Source: Pseudomonadota bacterium (lineage in GTDB: Bacteria; Myxococcota_A; Polyangia; Polyangiales; Polyangiaceae). Taken from it: a stretch of 64,000 bases of DNA. This document shows positions 16,923-24,661 of this stretch, in pieces (position 1 is the first letter of the stretch; the number at the start of each line of letters is the position of its first letter). The position numbers were made by a program, and so were the translations under genes. The notes beneath the pieces are model-generated. The model searched no databases. It was not told the DNA's origin and saw nothing but the letters and a program-made list of their open reading frames with translations. Location: the NCBI GenBank assembly GCA_023398955.1, contig JAEWRL010000177.1, positions 62,001-126,000 on the forward strand, written 5' to 3'.

Positions 16923-19900
16923 TTATTCGCTCTCGAGGCAGCTGTAGTGGATCTCCCAGTCACGAAGCTCCGGTGCGCCCAGCAGTCCGATAGTATTCGT
17001 CGCAGGGGTGAGCTCGATCCGCAGCTCGAGGTGCCGGTAGCGAATCTGCCGCAGTTCCCAAGGCGCATCCGCTTCGGTCGCGAGCAACGCAATCAGCGCG
17101 GGACAGTCCGGGTGTTGACTGAAGGCGTCGCACCGCTGTGTATCCTGCCCTTCCTCGTCCTGCGCTGCCGAGGCGGTACCCGCCATTTCGAAGGGAAAAT
17201 CCACGAGCGCTTCCTCCGTGGGCGCGGTGCGGACCTCGAAGCGGATCGAAGAATTGCCCGGTGTGGTGCTTGCCCAGGTAAGTAGGTCCCACTGTGGGGT
17301 TCTGCCCTCCTCGCACTCCGCATAGTAGTGCTGGACGAACACGGTCGACTGGTACGCGCTCTCAATGCACTCGCCTTCAGCCACGTAGTAGCCATCGAAA
17401 GCCAGGCCCGTGGGGCAAGTGTTCGGGCAGAGGACGACCTGCTCGCCGTCAGGATACCAAGCGTAGCTGTGCGACGTGCACTCGCTCGCCGAGGCTGCTC
17501 GCGGGATCACGTAAGCGGACCCGTCGGACGCCTCGATAGCCGTGAGTCTCGTGATCTCGTCCCCGGCGACTTCCCCGAACAGGAGGCTGCAGGTCGCTTC
17601 GTCGAGCGCAGCGTCGAGCAGCACTGAGGGCAAGCACTCACACTCGACGGCGGGATCGTAGGCCGTCCAATTCTCGAGGGCGCTGCACTCTTCGATGGGA
17701 GCGATAGCGACGGCGTTGACAGGGCGGTCAAGCAGGCCCTGGGCACAGCGCTGATTGATGCAGCTCCCCGCCGGGATGGGCGTCGTGGTCTCACAGCTCC
17801 CCACGTAGGCGCTGGTGAGGGTAGCGTCAGCGATGGGATCCAAGGTGCCGATCTCATAGGACGGATCGAATAGCGCCAGTTCGATACCCGAAGGGGCTGG
17901 CTCCGTTCCGTGATTGCAGACCAGCAAGCTGCCTGCACACGGCATTCCCAGGGCCACATCGAAGCTGGCGCAGGTCTCGTCGACCTCACCGGCTGGCCAG
18001 GGCGTGCAGGTGCCAGTCTCTACGGGTGCCGGAGGTGACGTGGGGCGCGCTCCCATATTGCATCGAGGTCCGCCCGTCGCGTGGCACATGGTGGCGCCAT
18101 AATTTGATCGCAGGTTGTTGATGCCGGGCTCGAACTTCATGCCATGGGCGTAGACGACGCCGTTGAGCTCCGTGTTCGGTGCGACATCAATGCGCCCGTT
18201 GGGAGCAATGAAGACACCGGCAATGGCGCTTTGGACGTCAATGTTCCACGTAGTGTCCGGATAGAAGAACCATCGAAGCTCTGTAAAGGGGACGGGCGCT
18301 GGCGACACGTCGATATGGGGCGCGAGGGTGGCGGCCTGGCAGAGATGGAGGTCGATGCCCGCCGGTTCGTAAGTTGCTATCTCGAGCCGGGAGGTCGAGT
18401 TGAGAGTCAAGGAGTTGAAGGTGTAAGAGCCGCTGTCTGTCAGGGTGAGGGTGCCATTGACGCTAACGTCCCCATAGTCTCCGGGGGCCAAACTATGGGA
18501 CATTCCCGCGTTGACGATCACGTCGGGTGCCGTTCCGCTATTCGCGCAGGCGCTCGGCGCGGGAGCGCTCAAGCTTGGAGTCGACGTGACGACGCTCTCC
18601 GTCAGCTCCGTCCAAGAACCGCTCATCTGCCCTGGCCCGATGGGTGGGTGCGGGCTGATCACCTCTCCCCACAGTCTCCCAGTTGGATCAGCGACTGTCA
18701 CGCTGGTGCTCTCGTCAGCGGTGGTCTCGGGGTCGTCGAGCTGTCCGGCTACCAGCACCGGGGGCGGCGACGGAACGAAAGGTGGCCCGAAATCGGCGTC
18801 ATTGGCCAGCTCGACGTTTCCGGCTACCGTGGCAGTTCCGAGCACGTTCGAATTGTCGAGCTTCAAGTCCCCGCCGACGGTGAGGTCGACGCCGAATAGG
18901 TTTGCCGAAGTAACGGTTAGATTTCCTCTGGCGCCGATCCGTCCGTGAACCTTGGCACGCTGCCCAATCTCCAGGTTGGTGTCCGAGTAGGCGGCATAGC
19001 CGCAGAGCTCGGCGAAGCCTCCGAGACTGGGCACGGTCGCGCTAGATGTTACCGGGGAACACTCCGAGGTGGTTGTCGTGAGTTCGACGCACCTCGTGTC
19101 CCAGTACGTCTCGCAGCAAGCCGGTTCCTGAGCGCAGACCGCGAGCACACAAGGATCGGTGCATGTAAGGGCGGAGCCCTTGCTGCAGAAATGGTGCTCG
19201 CAGGGCGTGGGCCTCACGTCACAGAAGGCGTCGCAGACGCTCTTCACCATGCCGACGCAGGTGGCGTCCCAACCGGCTGAGCCTGCGGCACAACAGCTGG
19301 GCCTTGCCTCACAGATAGCGGCCACGCAAGGATCCTCCACTCGACACGCCTCGCTGACGAGGGCAGGCCCCTGTTCGCATTTGCTGTGCGCGCAGTCCGG
19401 CGCGGTCAATGGCCCTTCACAATAGTGGTTATACTGGCAGTCGTTCCCCCAGTAGCATCCGTCTTGTTCGGGAGCGGAGGAGGGAGAGCCTCCACTGAGC
19501 CCGCTTCCCTCGTCCAGATCCGGTACGAGTGGTCCCTCGGGGGGCGCCTCGGCATAGCGGTAGCAATCCGGGTTGCAGGGATTCTCATCGATGCCGCAGC
19601 GCTCTGGAAGGGTGAACGCCAGCCAATTCGCGCCGGGCCTCCTACTCCAGGCGCTGGGGGCCTCGCGCCGGACTACCGTGCCGTCCTCACAGGGGCCCCA
19701 AATCCCGTCGATGCATTGCCGTGTCCCTTCATAGCAGGCGAGCTCCCGCTCGTTGGCCGAAACCGTAACGTAGCAACTCTGGACAGCGTGGACCTCGCAG
19801 GAACTCCCCGAGCGCGATGACGCCTCGCGCTCTGGGGCGGGGCCTCCGCCGAATGAGCCCGCTCGCTCGTTCGCGTTGGAGCACGCGAGGAACCCCAAGC

Positions 19901-19970
19901 CAAGGACCGCCACCGCCAGGTCGCGAGCGACGAGGCCCCCGTTCCTCGCTCTGAATCGTTCCGTGCTCAT
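16923..19970 (-). CDS. Giant Cys-rich multidomain surface lipoprotein
   Basis: A 1015-residue lipoprotein; ATG 19970 is chosen because it gives a lipobox LGFLAC (Cys30), while the upstream extension to 20147 has no signal features. Domains in order: a C-HAV-C...WGPC-EDG module (about 57-98) shared with the small lipoprotein at 13339; a disordered region; two CxDPCV...P-CC...C modules (about 208-305); a parallel-beta-like region rich in VGGDLKL/VAGNVEL turns and a choice-of-anchor-like segment with SVNGTLTLTDSGSYTFNSLT (about 330-640); and a C-terminal region with further Cys pairs ending in a beta-sandwich-like stretch. The function is unknown; a cell-surface or matrix role is likely. Confidence 0.75.
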   Translation of the reverse strand: MSTERFRARNGGLVARDLAVAVLGLGFLACSNANERAGSFGGGPAPEREASSRSGSSCEVHAVQSCYVTVSANERELACYEGTRQCIDGIWGPCEDGTVVRREAPSAWSRRPGANWLAFTLPERCGIDENPCNPDCYRYAEAPPEGPLVPDLDEGSGLSGGSPSSAPEQDGCYWGNDCQYNHYCEGPLTAPDCAHSKCEQGPALVSEACRVEDPCVAAICEARPSCCAAGSAGWDATCVGMVKSVCDAFCDVRPTPCEHHFCSKGSALTCTDPCVLAVCAQEPACCETYWDTRCVELTTTTSECSPVTSSATVPSLGGFAELCGYAAYSDTNLEIGQRAKVHGRIGARGNLTVTSANLFGVDLTVGGDLKLDNSNVLGTATVAGNVELANDADFGPPFVPSPPPVLVAGQLDDPETTADESTSVTVADPTGRLWGEVISPHPPIGPGQMSGSWTELTESVVTSTPSLSAPAPSACANSGTAPDVIVNAGMSHSLAPGDYGDVSVNGTLTLTDSGSYTFNSLTLNSTSRLEIATYEPAGIDLHLCQAATLAPHIDVSPAPVPFTELRWFFYPDTTWNIDVQSAIAGVFIAPNGRIDVAPNTELNGVVYAHGMKFEPGINNLRSNYGATMCHATGGPRCNMGARPTSPPAPVETGTCTPWPAGEVDETCASFDVALGMPCAGSLLVCNHGTEPAPSGIELALFDPSYEIGTLDPIADATLTSAYVGSCETTTPIPAGSCINQRCAQGLLDRPVNAVAIAPIEECSALENWTAYDPAVECECLPSVLLDAALDEATCSLLFGEVAGDEITRLTAIEASDGSAYVIPRAASASECTSHSYAWYPDGEQVVLCPNTCPTGLAFDGYYVAEGECIESAYQSTVFVQHYYAECEEGRTPQWDLLTWASTTPGNSSIRFEVRTAPTEEALVDFPFEMAGTASAAQDEEGQDTQRCDAFSQHPDCPALIALLATEADAPWELRQIRYRHLELRIELTPATNTIGLLGAPELRDWEIHYSCLESE

Positions 19971-20194
19971 GCTCCGTCTCCCGCAGGTCAAGGCGAACTC
20001 TCGATGGTCGTGGCGATCGCGCACCACAATGGTGCACGCCCCTACAGAGACGCCGACAGGGTAGGCGCGGCTAATCGCCGAGCATAGCAGACACGCCCCT
20101 TCAGGCATCCCTCGGAGGCATATTGCGGCCGGGCGGCCGCCATCCAACGAGAGAGTGCTTCGTCAGAAACGGTCGAGCTGCCCCAGCAGACTCT

Positions 20195-20235
20195 TGCTGA
20201 TTCCGGTGCTGATTCCGGTGCTGATTCCGGTGCTG
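20195..20235. repeat. Short tandem repeat, 12-bp unit
   Basis: The unit tgctgattccgg occurs three times in full at 20195-20206, 20207-20218 and 20219-20230, with a partial fourth copy (tgctg) to 20235. It is in the non-coding stretch between the giant lipoprotein gene and the transposase relic. Three uninterrupted copies without spacers are not CRISPR-like; this is a simple slippage repeat. Confidence 0.85.
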
Positions 20236-20274
20236 GGCCGGAGTGCTGAGCGAGTATCTTTAGAGGAGAGATTC

Positions 20275-20286
20275 GAGCCCGAGCCC
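20275..20286 (+). repeat. 12-bp inverted repeat, left copy (possible IS end)
   Basis: gagcccgagccc at 20275-20286 is the exact reverse complement of gggctcgggctc at 21149-21160. The pair brackets the transposase relic, 886 bp end to end. The match does not extend beyond 12 bp and the motif is a simple GAGCCC repeat, so these may be terminal inverted repeats or coincidence. Confidence 0.3.
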
Positions 20287-20439
20287 AGGGCACGGAGGTG
20301 CCCGGAGCCCGAGTTCTTCAAGAGCATGGCGACCATGCGCAGCAGAAGACCTCGGGCGCGAGTTCGGAGCGGATCATCGGCGAGTTCGAGTACTGCGCGT
20401 CAATGATGGCGGAGGATTCGGTCGCTGAGCGACGCGCGA

Positions 20440-21075
20440 ATCGGTAGAAGCGCGCCTGTCGGCAGCAGCGAATTCGCCAGCTCTCTCCGCGATGTTCAGA
20501 AGGGATGGTGCTGGCGGTTCGCCGGAGTTGGTTTGCCAGGTACGCGCGGCTGCCGCTCTCGATACAGATGCCGGTCGATTGCGCGCTGCGTCTCTCGGGT
20601 CGGATTGGAGGGGATGACAACTTGGAAGTCCTGCTGCTGCACTTGCTGCACCAGCGCTTGTGCATCATACGCTTGAGCCCCAGCAACATACGCATCCTGA
20701 AGGTTGCTCAGCAGCGCTGGCGCCAGCTTCATCTCATGGGTTTGTCCTTCCGAGAGCGCGAGGCGAATTGTGTTTCCGAGTGCGTCGACGACGGTATTGG
20801 ATCCTGGTGGAGAGACCTTCGCGCGAGCGCCCAATGGCCCTTTCCCCTCTCTTCTGGTGCCCGCTGCGTCCTGATGCGCCCGCATGCTCGTGGCGTCGAT
20901 GGGTAAGCCGACGGCAGCTCTCGCCAAGGCGCGCCCGTCCGCAACACCCAGAGCATGGCCTCAACCATTGCTCGATGTGGCTTCCCATTCTCGACCGCCA
21001 GTCCTCGTCGCTGGTGGCAGCAAAGATTCGAGCTTCGACCACTGCCTGTCACACAGCCTGACCAACAGCTCCACT
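20440..21075 (-). pseudogene. Decayed IS5-family transposase
   Basis: Fragments of an IS5-type (DDE) transposase are spread over the three minus-strand frames. From the N terminus: DRQWSKLESLLPPATRTGGR near 21045-20985; after a frameshift, AMVEAMLWVLRTGAPWRELP near 20975-20915; then a jump, missing about 45 codons, to DATSMRAHQDAAGTRR and KGPLG, and VVDALGNTIRLALSEGQTHE; then APALLSNLQDAYVAGAQAYD, VVIPSN and DRHLYRER. A weak C-terminal trace (GEFAAAD) continues to about 20450. Multiple frameshifts and the loss of the middle make it inactive. It marks an old insertion between two surface-protein genes. Confidence 0.75.
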
Positions 21076-21148
21076 ACCAGGATGGAAACACTCTCTGTTC
21101 GATGGAAAGCTCGTCTGTTGGACAGAGTACATTTCCCCCCAACAGCTC

Positions 21149-21160
21149 GGGCTCGGGCTC
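21149..21160 (-). repeat. 12-bp inverted repeat, right copy (possible IS end)
   Basis: Partner of 20275-20286. It lies about 75 bp beyond the N-terminal coding edge of the transposase relic, a plausible distance for an IS end, whereas the left copy is about 165 bp from the C-terminal edge, which is long for this family. Confidence 0.3.
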
Positions 21161-21177
21161 GGCGTTGAAGACACTGG

Positions 21178-22962
21178 CTAGCCCGAGTAGTCAGCCGCGA
21201 GGGCGAAAATGAGAGCCGCGCTCCAGTTCAAGGCCACTTCGTTGGTCCAGTACGACGCTGCCTCGTCCTTATAGTCGGCCCAGTCGGCTCCGTTCTCCTC
21301 GCGGTTGGGTCCGCCCACTAGGAACCCCGGCCAGGGGCGCGTTGGCACGTCGTCGGTGCTGCTCGGCCGGTGGTGCGGGTTCTGTGGTGGCGCGATCCCT
21401 ACCCCAGTCACGTAGCTTCGCGCGACCGGATTGCGTCCAAACGCGTAGTCGACCTGCTGGATCGCCACGTCGAGGTATTCGGGCTTCGGGTCGAGCTGGT
21501 AGGCGACCAGTGCATTGGCAGCCGACCCAACCACCGCCCCGTTGATGCCCCAATAGGGGCCTCCCCTGTAGCCGATGCCCCAAGGATTCTCTCTTGCATT
21601 GGTGACCATGGAATCTGCCAAAGCCAGCAGGCGATCCGTCAGAGTTGCGACGGTCTCGTCGCTCCTCCCCTCGCGCGTACTCATGAGGTACGTGAACACG
21701 CCCAAGTTGCCTAAGTCGGCCCATCCGAAGTTGACTCGGAGGAGATCTGCCGAGACACGTGCCTCGAAGTCCGCGAGTGCGTCGAGGTTGCCTGTGGCGG
21801 CCCATAGCTCTGCGGCCGCCCAGGCGCGGTCGTCAGAGTCGTCAGTTTGGTACGCGCCGGTCCCAAATTCGCTGAGGTCGGGGCGGATTGGCTCCGGATT
21901 GGCAACTAGGAACGCATAAGACTGCTCGGCGGCTTCGAGGCAGTCGTTGGCGAAGTCCGGGTCATACTCCGCGTAAATGCGGGATGCCTGAGCCATTGCG
22001 GCCACGAAATCCGCTGTCGCCGCGGAACCAATCGGCGAGAAGTAGCGATGCCCACTGTCGTTGCTCGGCATGACATCACCCTCGAATCCGAGCCGCGTGA
22101 GCTTGTGGTACACGGCTCCATCGTCGCGCTGCATTTTGAAGAGCCAGTCGAGCTCCCACTTCACTTCGGCCAGGTACGCGGGCAGATTCCCCTCTTCGGG
22201 TACCTGGAAGTGTAAGCTCTCGCGGTCGAGACGGCCTGGAAGCAGCTCCCACGCGGCGAGCATGAAGCCTGCCGCAAACGCACCGTTCACCACGTATTTC
22301 CCGTAGTCGCCCGCATCATGCCAGCCCCCGGTTCCATCGCGGGACTCTTCGGATGCGCCCTCTCCGGCCTTGGACATGAGCCCGTCGCCCAGATGGCACT
22401 CGCGGTGGGAAAAAGTCGTGTCTTCATGTTCCAGGCTGACAGCCGTACCGCAACGTTGGCCCGTGATCCCGAGCATCGCCGTCCTCAACGCATCATCGAA
22501 CACATCTTCACTGATCTCGAAATGGAGCGCAGTGGCGTAGGTGGGATCGAGGTCATCATACTCCAGCGTGTAGGTTCCCGGCTCCGTCAGCTCGCTGAAG
22601 TCGACTACCCAGACGTCCTGCTCGAGGGATTCGTCGTGGACGGGCTCCGACGGGGTTGTCCGAAAGACCACCTCGCCCGCGTCATCGAGGATTCGCACTT
22701 CATCGACGTCGAGGAGAAGTGTCGCCAGCTTGGTCCTGTCCGGATGATAGCCGACCGAGTTGAATGCAACAGTGCGCTCCACCGTGTAGACGGCGTCGAC
22801 GCAGCGGCTGCTGGACATCACGGTGCCCTCGGGACACGTCCCGGTGAAGACCTCGGGTTTCTCGACTGCTTGAGAATTGCCGCTGTCACAAGCGCCGAGA
22901 AGAGCCGGCAGAGCAACGGTGGCAGTGACGCGCGCGAGTAAGTGCGAAGAGCGAAGTAGCAT
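21178..22962 (-). CDS. Glycoside hydrolase family 9 lipoprotein (endoglucanase-type)
   Basis: A 594-residue lipoprotein; ATG 22962 gives a signal peptide ending in the lipobox LPALLGAC, and a TTG at 22986 is less likely. Residues about 45-155 form the N-terminal cellulase immunoglobulin-like domain (FNSVGYHPDRTKLATL; PGTYTLEYDDL). The GH9 catalytic domain follows: GGWHDAGDYGKYVVN with the catalytic-base Asp, a run of alpha/alpha-toroid helices, FGRNPVARSYVTGVG with PQNPHHRPS, and the acid Glu in WTNEVALNWSAAL. It should cleave beta-1,4-glucans or related beta-glucosides and is probably tethered to a membrane. No other polysaccharide genes are adjacent. Confidence 0.9.
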   Translation of the reverse strand: MLLRSSHLLARVTATVALPALLGACDSGNSQAVEKPEVFTGTCPEGTVMSSSRCVDAVYTVERTVAFNSVGYHPDRTKLATLLLDVDEVRILDDAGEVVFRTTPSEPVHDESLEQDVWVVDFSELTEPGTYTLEYDDLDPTYATALHFEISEDVFDDALRTAMLGITGQRCGTAVSLEHEDTTFSHRECHLGDGLMSKAGEGASEESRDGTGGWHDAGDYGKYVVNGAFAAGFMLAAWELLPGRLDRESLHFQVPEEGNLPAYLAEVKWELDWLFKMQRDDGAVYHKLTRLGFEGDVMPSNDSGHRYFSPIGSAATADFVAAMAQASRIYAEYDPDFANDCLEAAEQSYAFLVANPEPIRPDLSEFGTGAYQTDDSDDRAWAAAELWAATGNLDALADFEARVSADLLRVNFGWADLGNLGVFTYLMSTREGRSDETVATLTDRLLALADSMVTNARENPWGIGYRGGPYWGINGAVVGSAANALVAYQLDPKPEYLDVAIQQVDYAFGRNPVARSYVTGVGIAPPQNPHHRPSSTDDVPTRPWPGFLVGGPNREENGADWADYKDEAASYWTNEVALNWSAALIFALAADYSG

Positions 22963-23271
22963 GGGATTTCCATCCTCGAAGGGCAATACCGTGGGACGAG
23001 CAGCCTGAGAGATCCGAGCGCCGGGAGCTACTACGCGGTTTCCTCAGTCTTCGCGCCACTTGACGGTCGCGTTCGAATTGGTGGGGGCGGGAGTGCTGCT
23101 GGGCGTCGGGCCGAGTGCTTGCAGCGTTGTACGGGACATGGCCTGACCTGCCGCCAGCGCGTTCTCGGGAGCCAGCGCAATAACGCTAGCATGAGCGCGG
23201 AATATGCAAAGCATCGGCGGGGGCAAGAGCTGGCACCCTGCCTCGGGCGGCGGGTGGTCCTGCCCTCGCGC
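22963..23271. other. Intergenic region, nothing recognised
   Basis: 309 bp between the GH9 gene and aat, both on the minus strand. Short minus-strand frames (23031-23348 and 23044-23226) lack domains, convincing ribosome binding sites and signal peptides. No clear hairpin terminator was seen. Confidence 0.5.
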
Positions 23272-23967
23272 TCAGCCGAAGCTAGGTTTCGCGTCACTGA
23301 GGTCTGCGGCGCGAGCAGTGGCTTCTGCGACCCGCCGTAAGTACTCATCGCGGGTCACCTCGATGGCACCCATTGATGCCAGATGCGACGTCAGAAACTG
23401 CACGTCGAAAAGAAGTACACCGGCTTGCGAAAGCGAGCGAATTGCCGCCACGAGTGCGACTTTGGAGGCGCCGGTGACAGCGTGGAACATACTCTCCGCG
23501 GCGAACAGGGCGCCGACCTGGACCCCATATAGGCCCCCGACTAGCTCACCCGCACGCCACACTTCGAGACTGTGTGCAGCGCCAAGTCGATGCAGCGTAG
23601 TGTAGGCGCGAACCATCTCGGGTACTATCCACGTTCCCTCCTGCCGCTCTCCGCACGCGACGATTACCCGCTCGAATGCCTGGTTGAACGTGAGCTGGAA
23701 CTCCATACGGCGCGTCGCACGCCGAAGACTACGCGAGACGTGTAGGTTCGGGAGCTCAAGGATGGCGCGGGGGTTCGGAGACCACCATAGAGGAGGCATC
23801 CCCTCATCGAACCAAGGAAATATGCCGCAGCGGTACGCTTCCAAGAGCCGACTCGGCTCCAGATCACCCCCGATGGCGACGAGGCCTTCGTCGTCGGCCG
23901 AGCGCGGGTCAGGGAACGGCTGCGAGCTTCCAGGAACCAGGAACAGGGGAGCACGTCTGCCGCGCAC
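23272..23967 (-). CDS. aat: Leucyl/phenylalanyl-tRNA--protein transferase
   Basis: A 231-residue cytoplasmic enzyme that adds Leu or Phe to N-terminal Arg/Lys of proteins, marking them for ClpS-ClpAP degradation. Landmarks are FPDPRSADDEGLVAIGGDLE, LLEAYRCGIFPWF, WWSPNPRAILELP, EGTWIVPEMVRAYTTLHRLG, AHSLEVWRAGELVGGLYGV, FAAESMFHAVTGASKVAL and LLFDVQFLTSHLASMGAIEV. The open frame runs to 24219, but the GTG at 23967 gives the usual family length and clears the divergent gene at 24131. Confidence 0.93.
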   Translation of the reverse strand: MRGRRAPLFLVPGSSQPFPDPRSADDEGLVAIGGDLEPSRLLEAYRCGIFPWFDEGMPPLWWSPNPRAILELPNLHVSRSLRRATRRMEFQLTFNQAFERVIVACGERQEGTWIVPEMVRAYTTLHRLGAAHSLEVWRAGELVGGLYGVQVGALFAAESMFHAVTGASKVALVAAIRSLSQAGVLLFDVQFLTSHLASMGAIEVTRDEYLRRVAEATARAADLSDAKPSFG

Positions 23968-24130
23968 CTTCGGGACTCTACGAGCACCGCACGGGGTTGT
24001 CGAAGTTGGCCGGCGAGTGGTGCGCGAGGCCCACCCGGCGCGCCAGCCTGCAATCCAGATTCCAGCCCGATTCAGCTCGGTCCGTAGGTAGGTTGCGTCT
24101 GGTCCACAAACGCGCGAAACAGGTCGAATC

Positions 24131-24622
24131 ATGGTTTCCGAGCAACCATCGCCAAAGCCGGTCGAAGTCTCTCCAGAATCCCCCCGGGGAGTGAAGATAC
24201 GTCGGCGCAGTTTGGTCATTGCGTTCCTTGCCGCTCTTGGTTGTGTTGGCTTGGCCTACCTCATCGGGTGGGGTTCCCAGAGACACCAGCTCAATACGGT
24301 CAGAGAAGGCCTCGAAACAGAGGCTGCCCAGCAAGACGCGCGGATAACGGAGCTGGAGGCACGCGTGAGTCTTCTGGAGGCTCGTCGGCTGCTCGCGCTG
24401 AGTCTCAACGCCATGGACGAGCGCAACTTCGGCATCGCAGCGAGCCACCTGCAGAGCGCAGGGCGTGTCCTTTCGAAGTCAGCAGCGGGTACGAAACCGT
24501 CGGAGATCGCCCAGGAAATCGCGGCTTTTAGGCTCGTGGCCACCGAGAATCTAGCGCAGCAACGGCAACCCATCCTCAATTGGAGCAAGGCGCTCGATGA
24601 GGTAATAGCGCCTCCGAAGTAG
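24131..24622 (+). CDS. Single-pass membrane protein with coiled coil
   Basis: A 163-residue protein. Residues 1-24 are cytoplasmic and basic, about 27-47 form a membrane helix (SLVIAFLAALGCVGLAYLIG), and about 52-85 a coiled coil (LETEAAQQDARITELEARVS). A helical region follows with MDERNFGIAASHLQSAGRVL, which resembles a TPR-like helix pair. It is 39 bp upstream of the PHP-domain gene on the same strand and divergent from aat. No family recognised. Confidence 0.6.
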   Translation: MVSEQPSPKPVEVSPESPRGVKIRRRSLVIAFLAALGCVGLAYLIGWGSQRHQLNTVREGLETEAAQQDARITELEARVSLLEARRLLALSLNAMDERNFGIAASHLQSAGRVLSKSAAGTKPSEIAQEIAAFRLVATENLAQQRQPILNWSKALDEVIAPPK

Positions 24623-24661
24623 CGGTGTGCCGCAGCCTGGCTCGCCCAGCCAACGTCACCC

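Noticed and set aside
20195..20235. Repeat array as CRISPR
   Set aside because: 12-bp units directly adjacent, no spacers and no cas genes.
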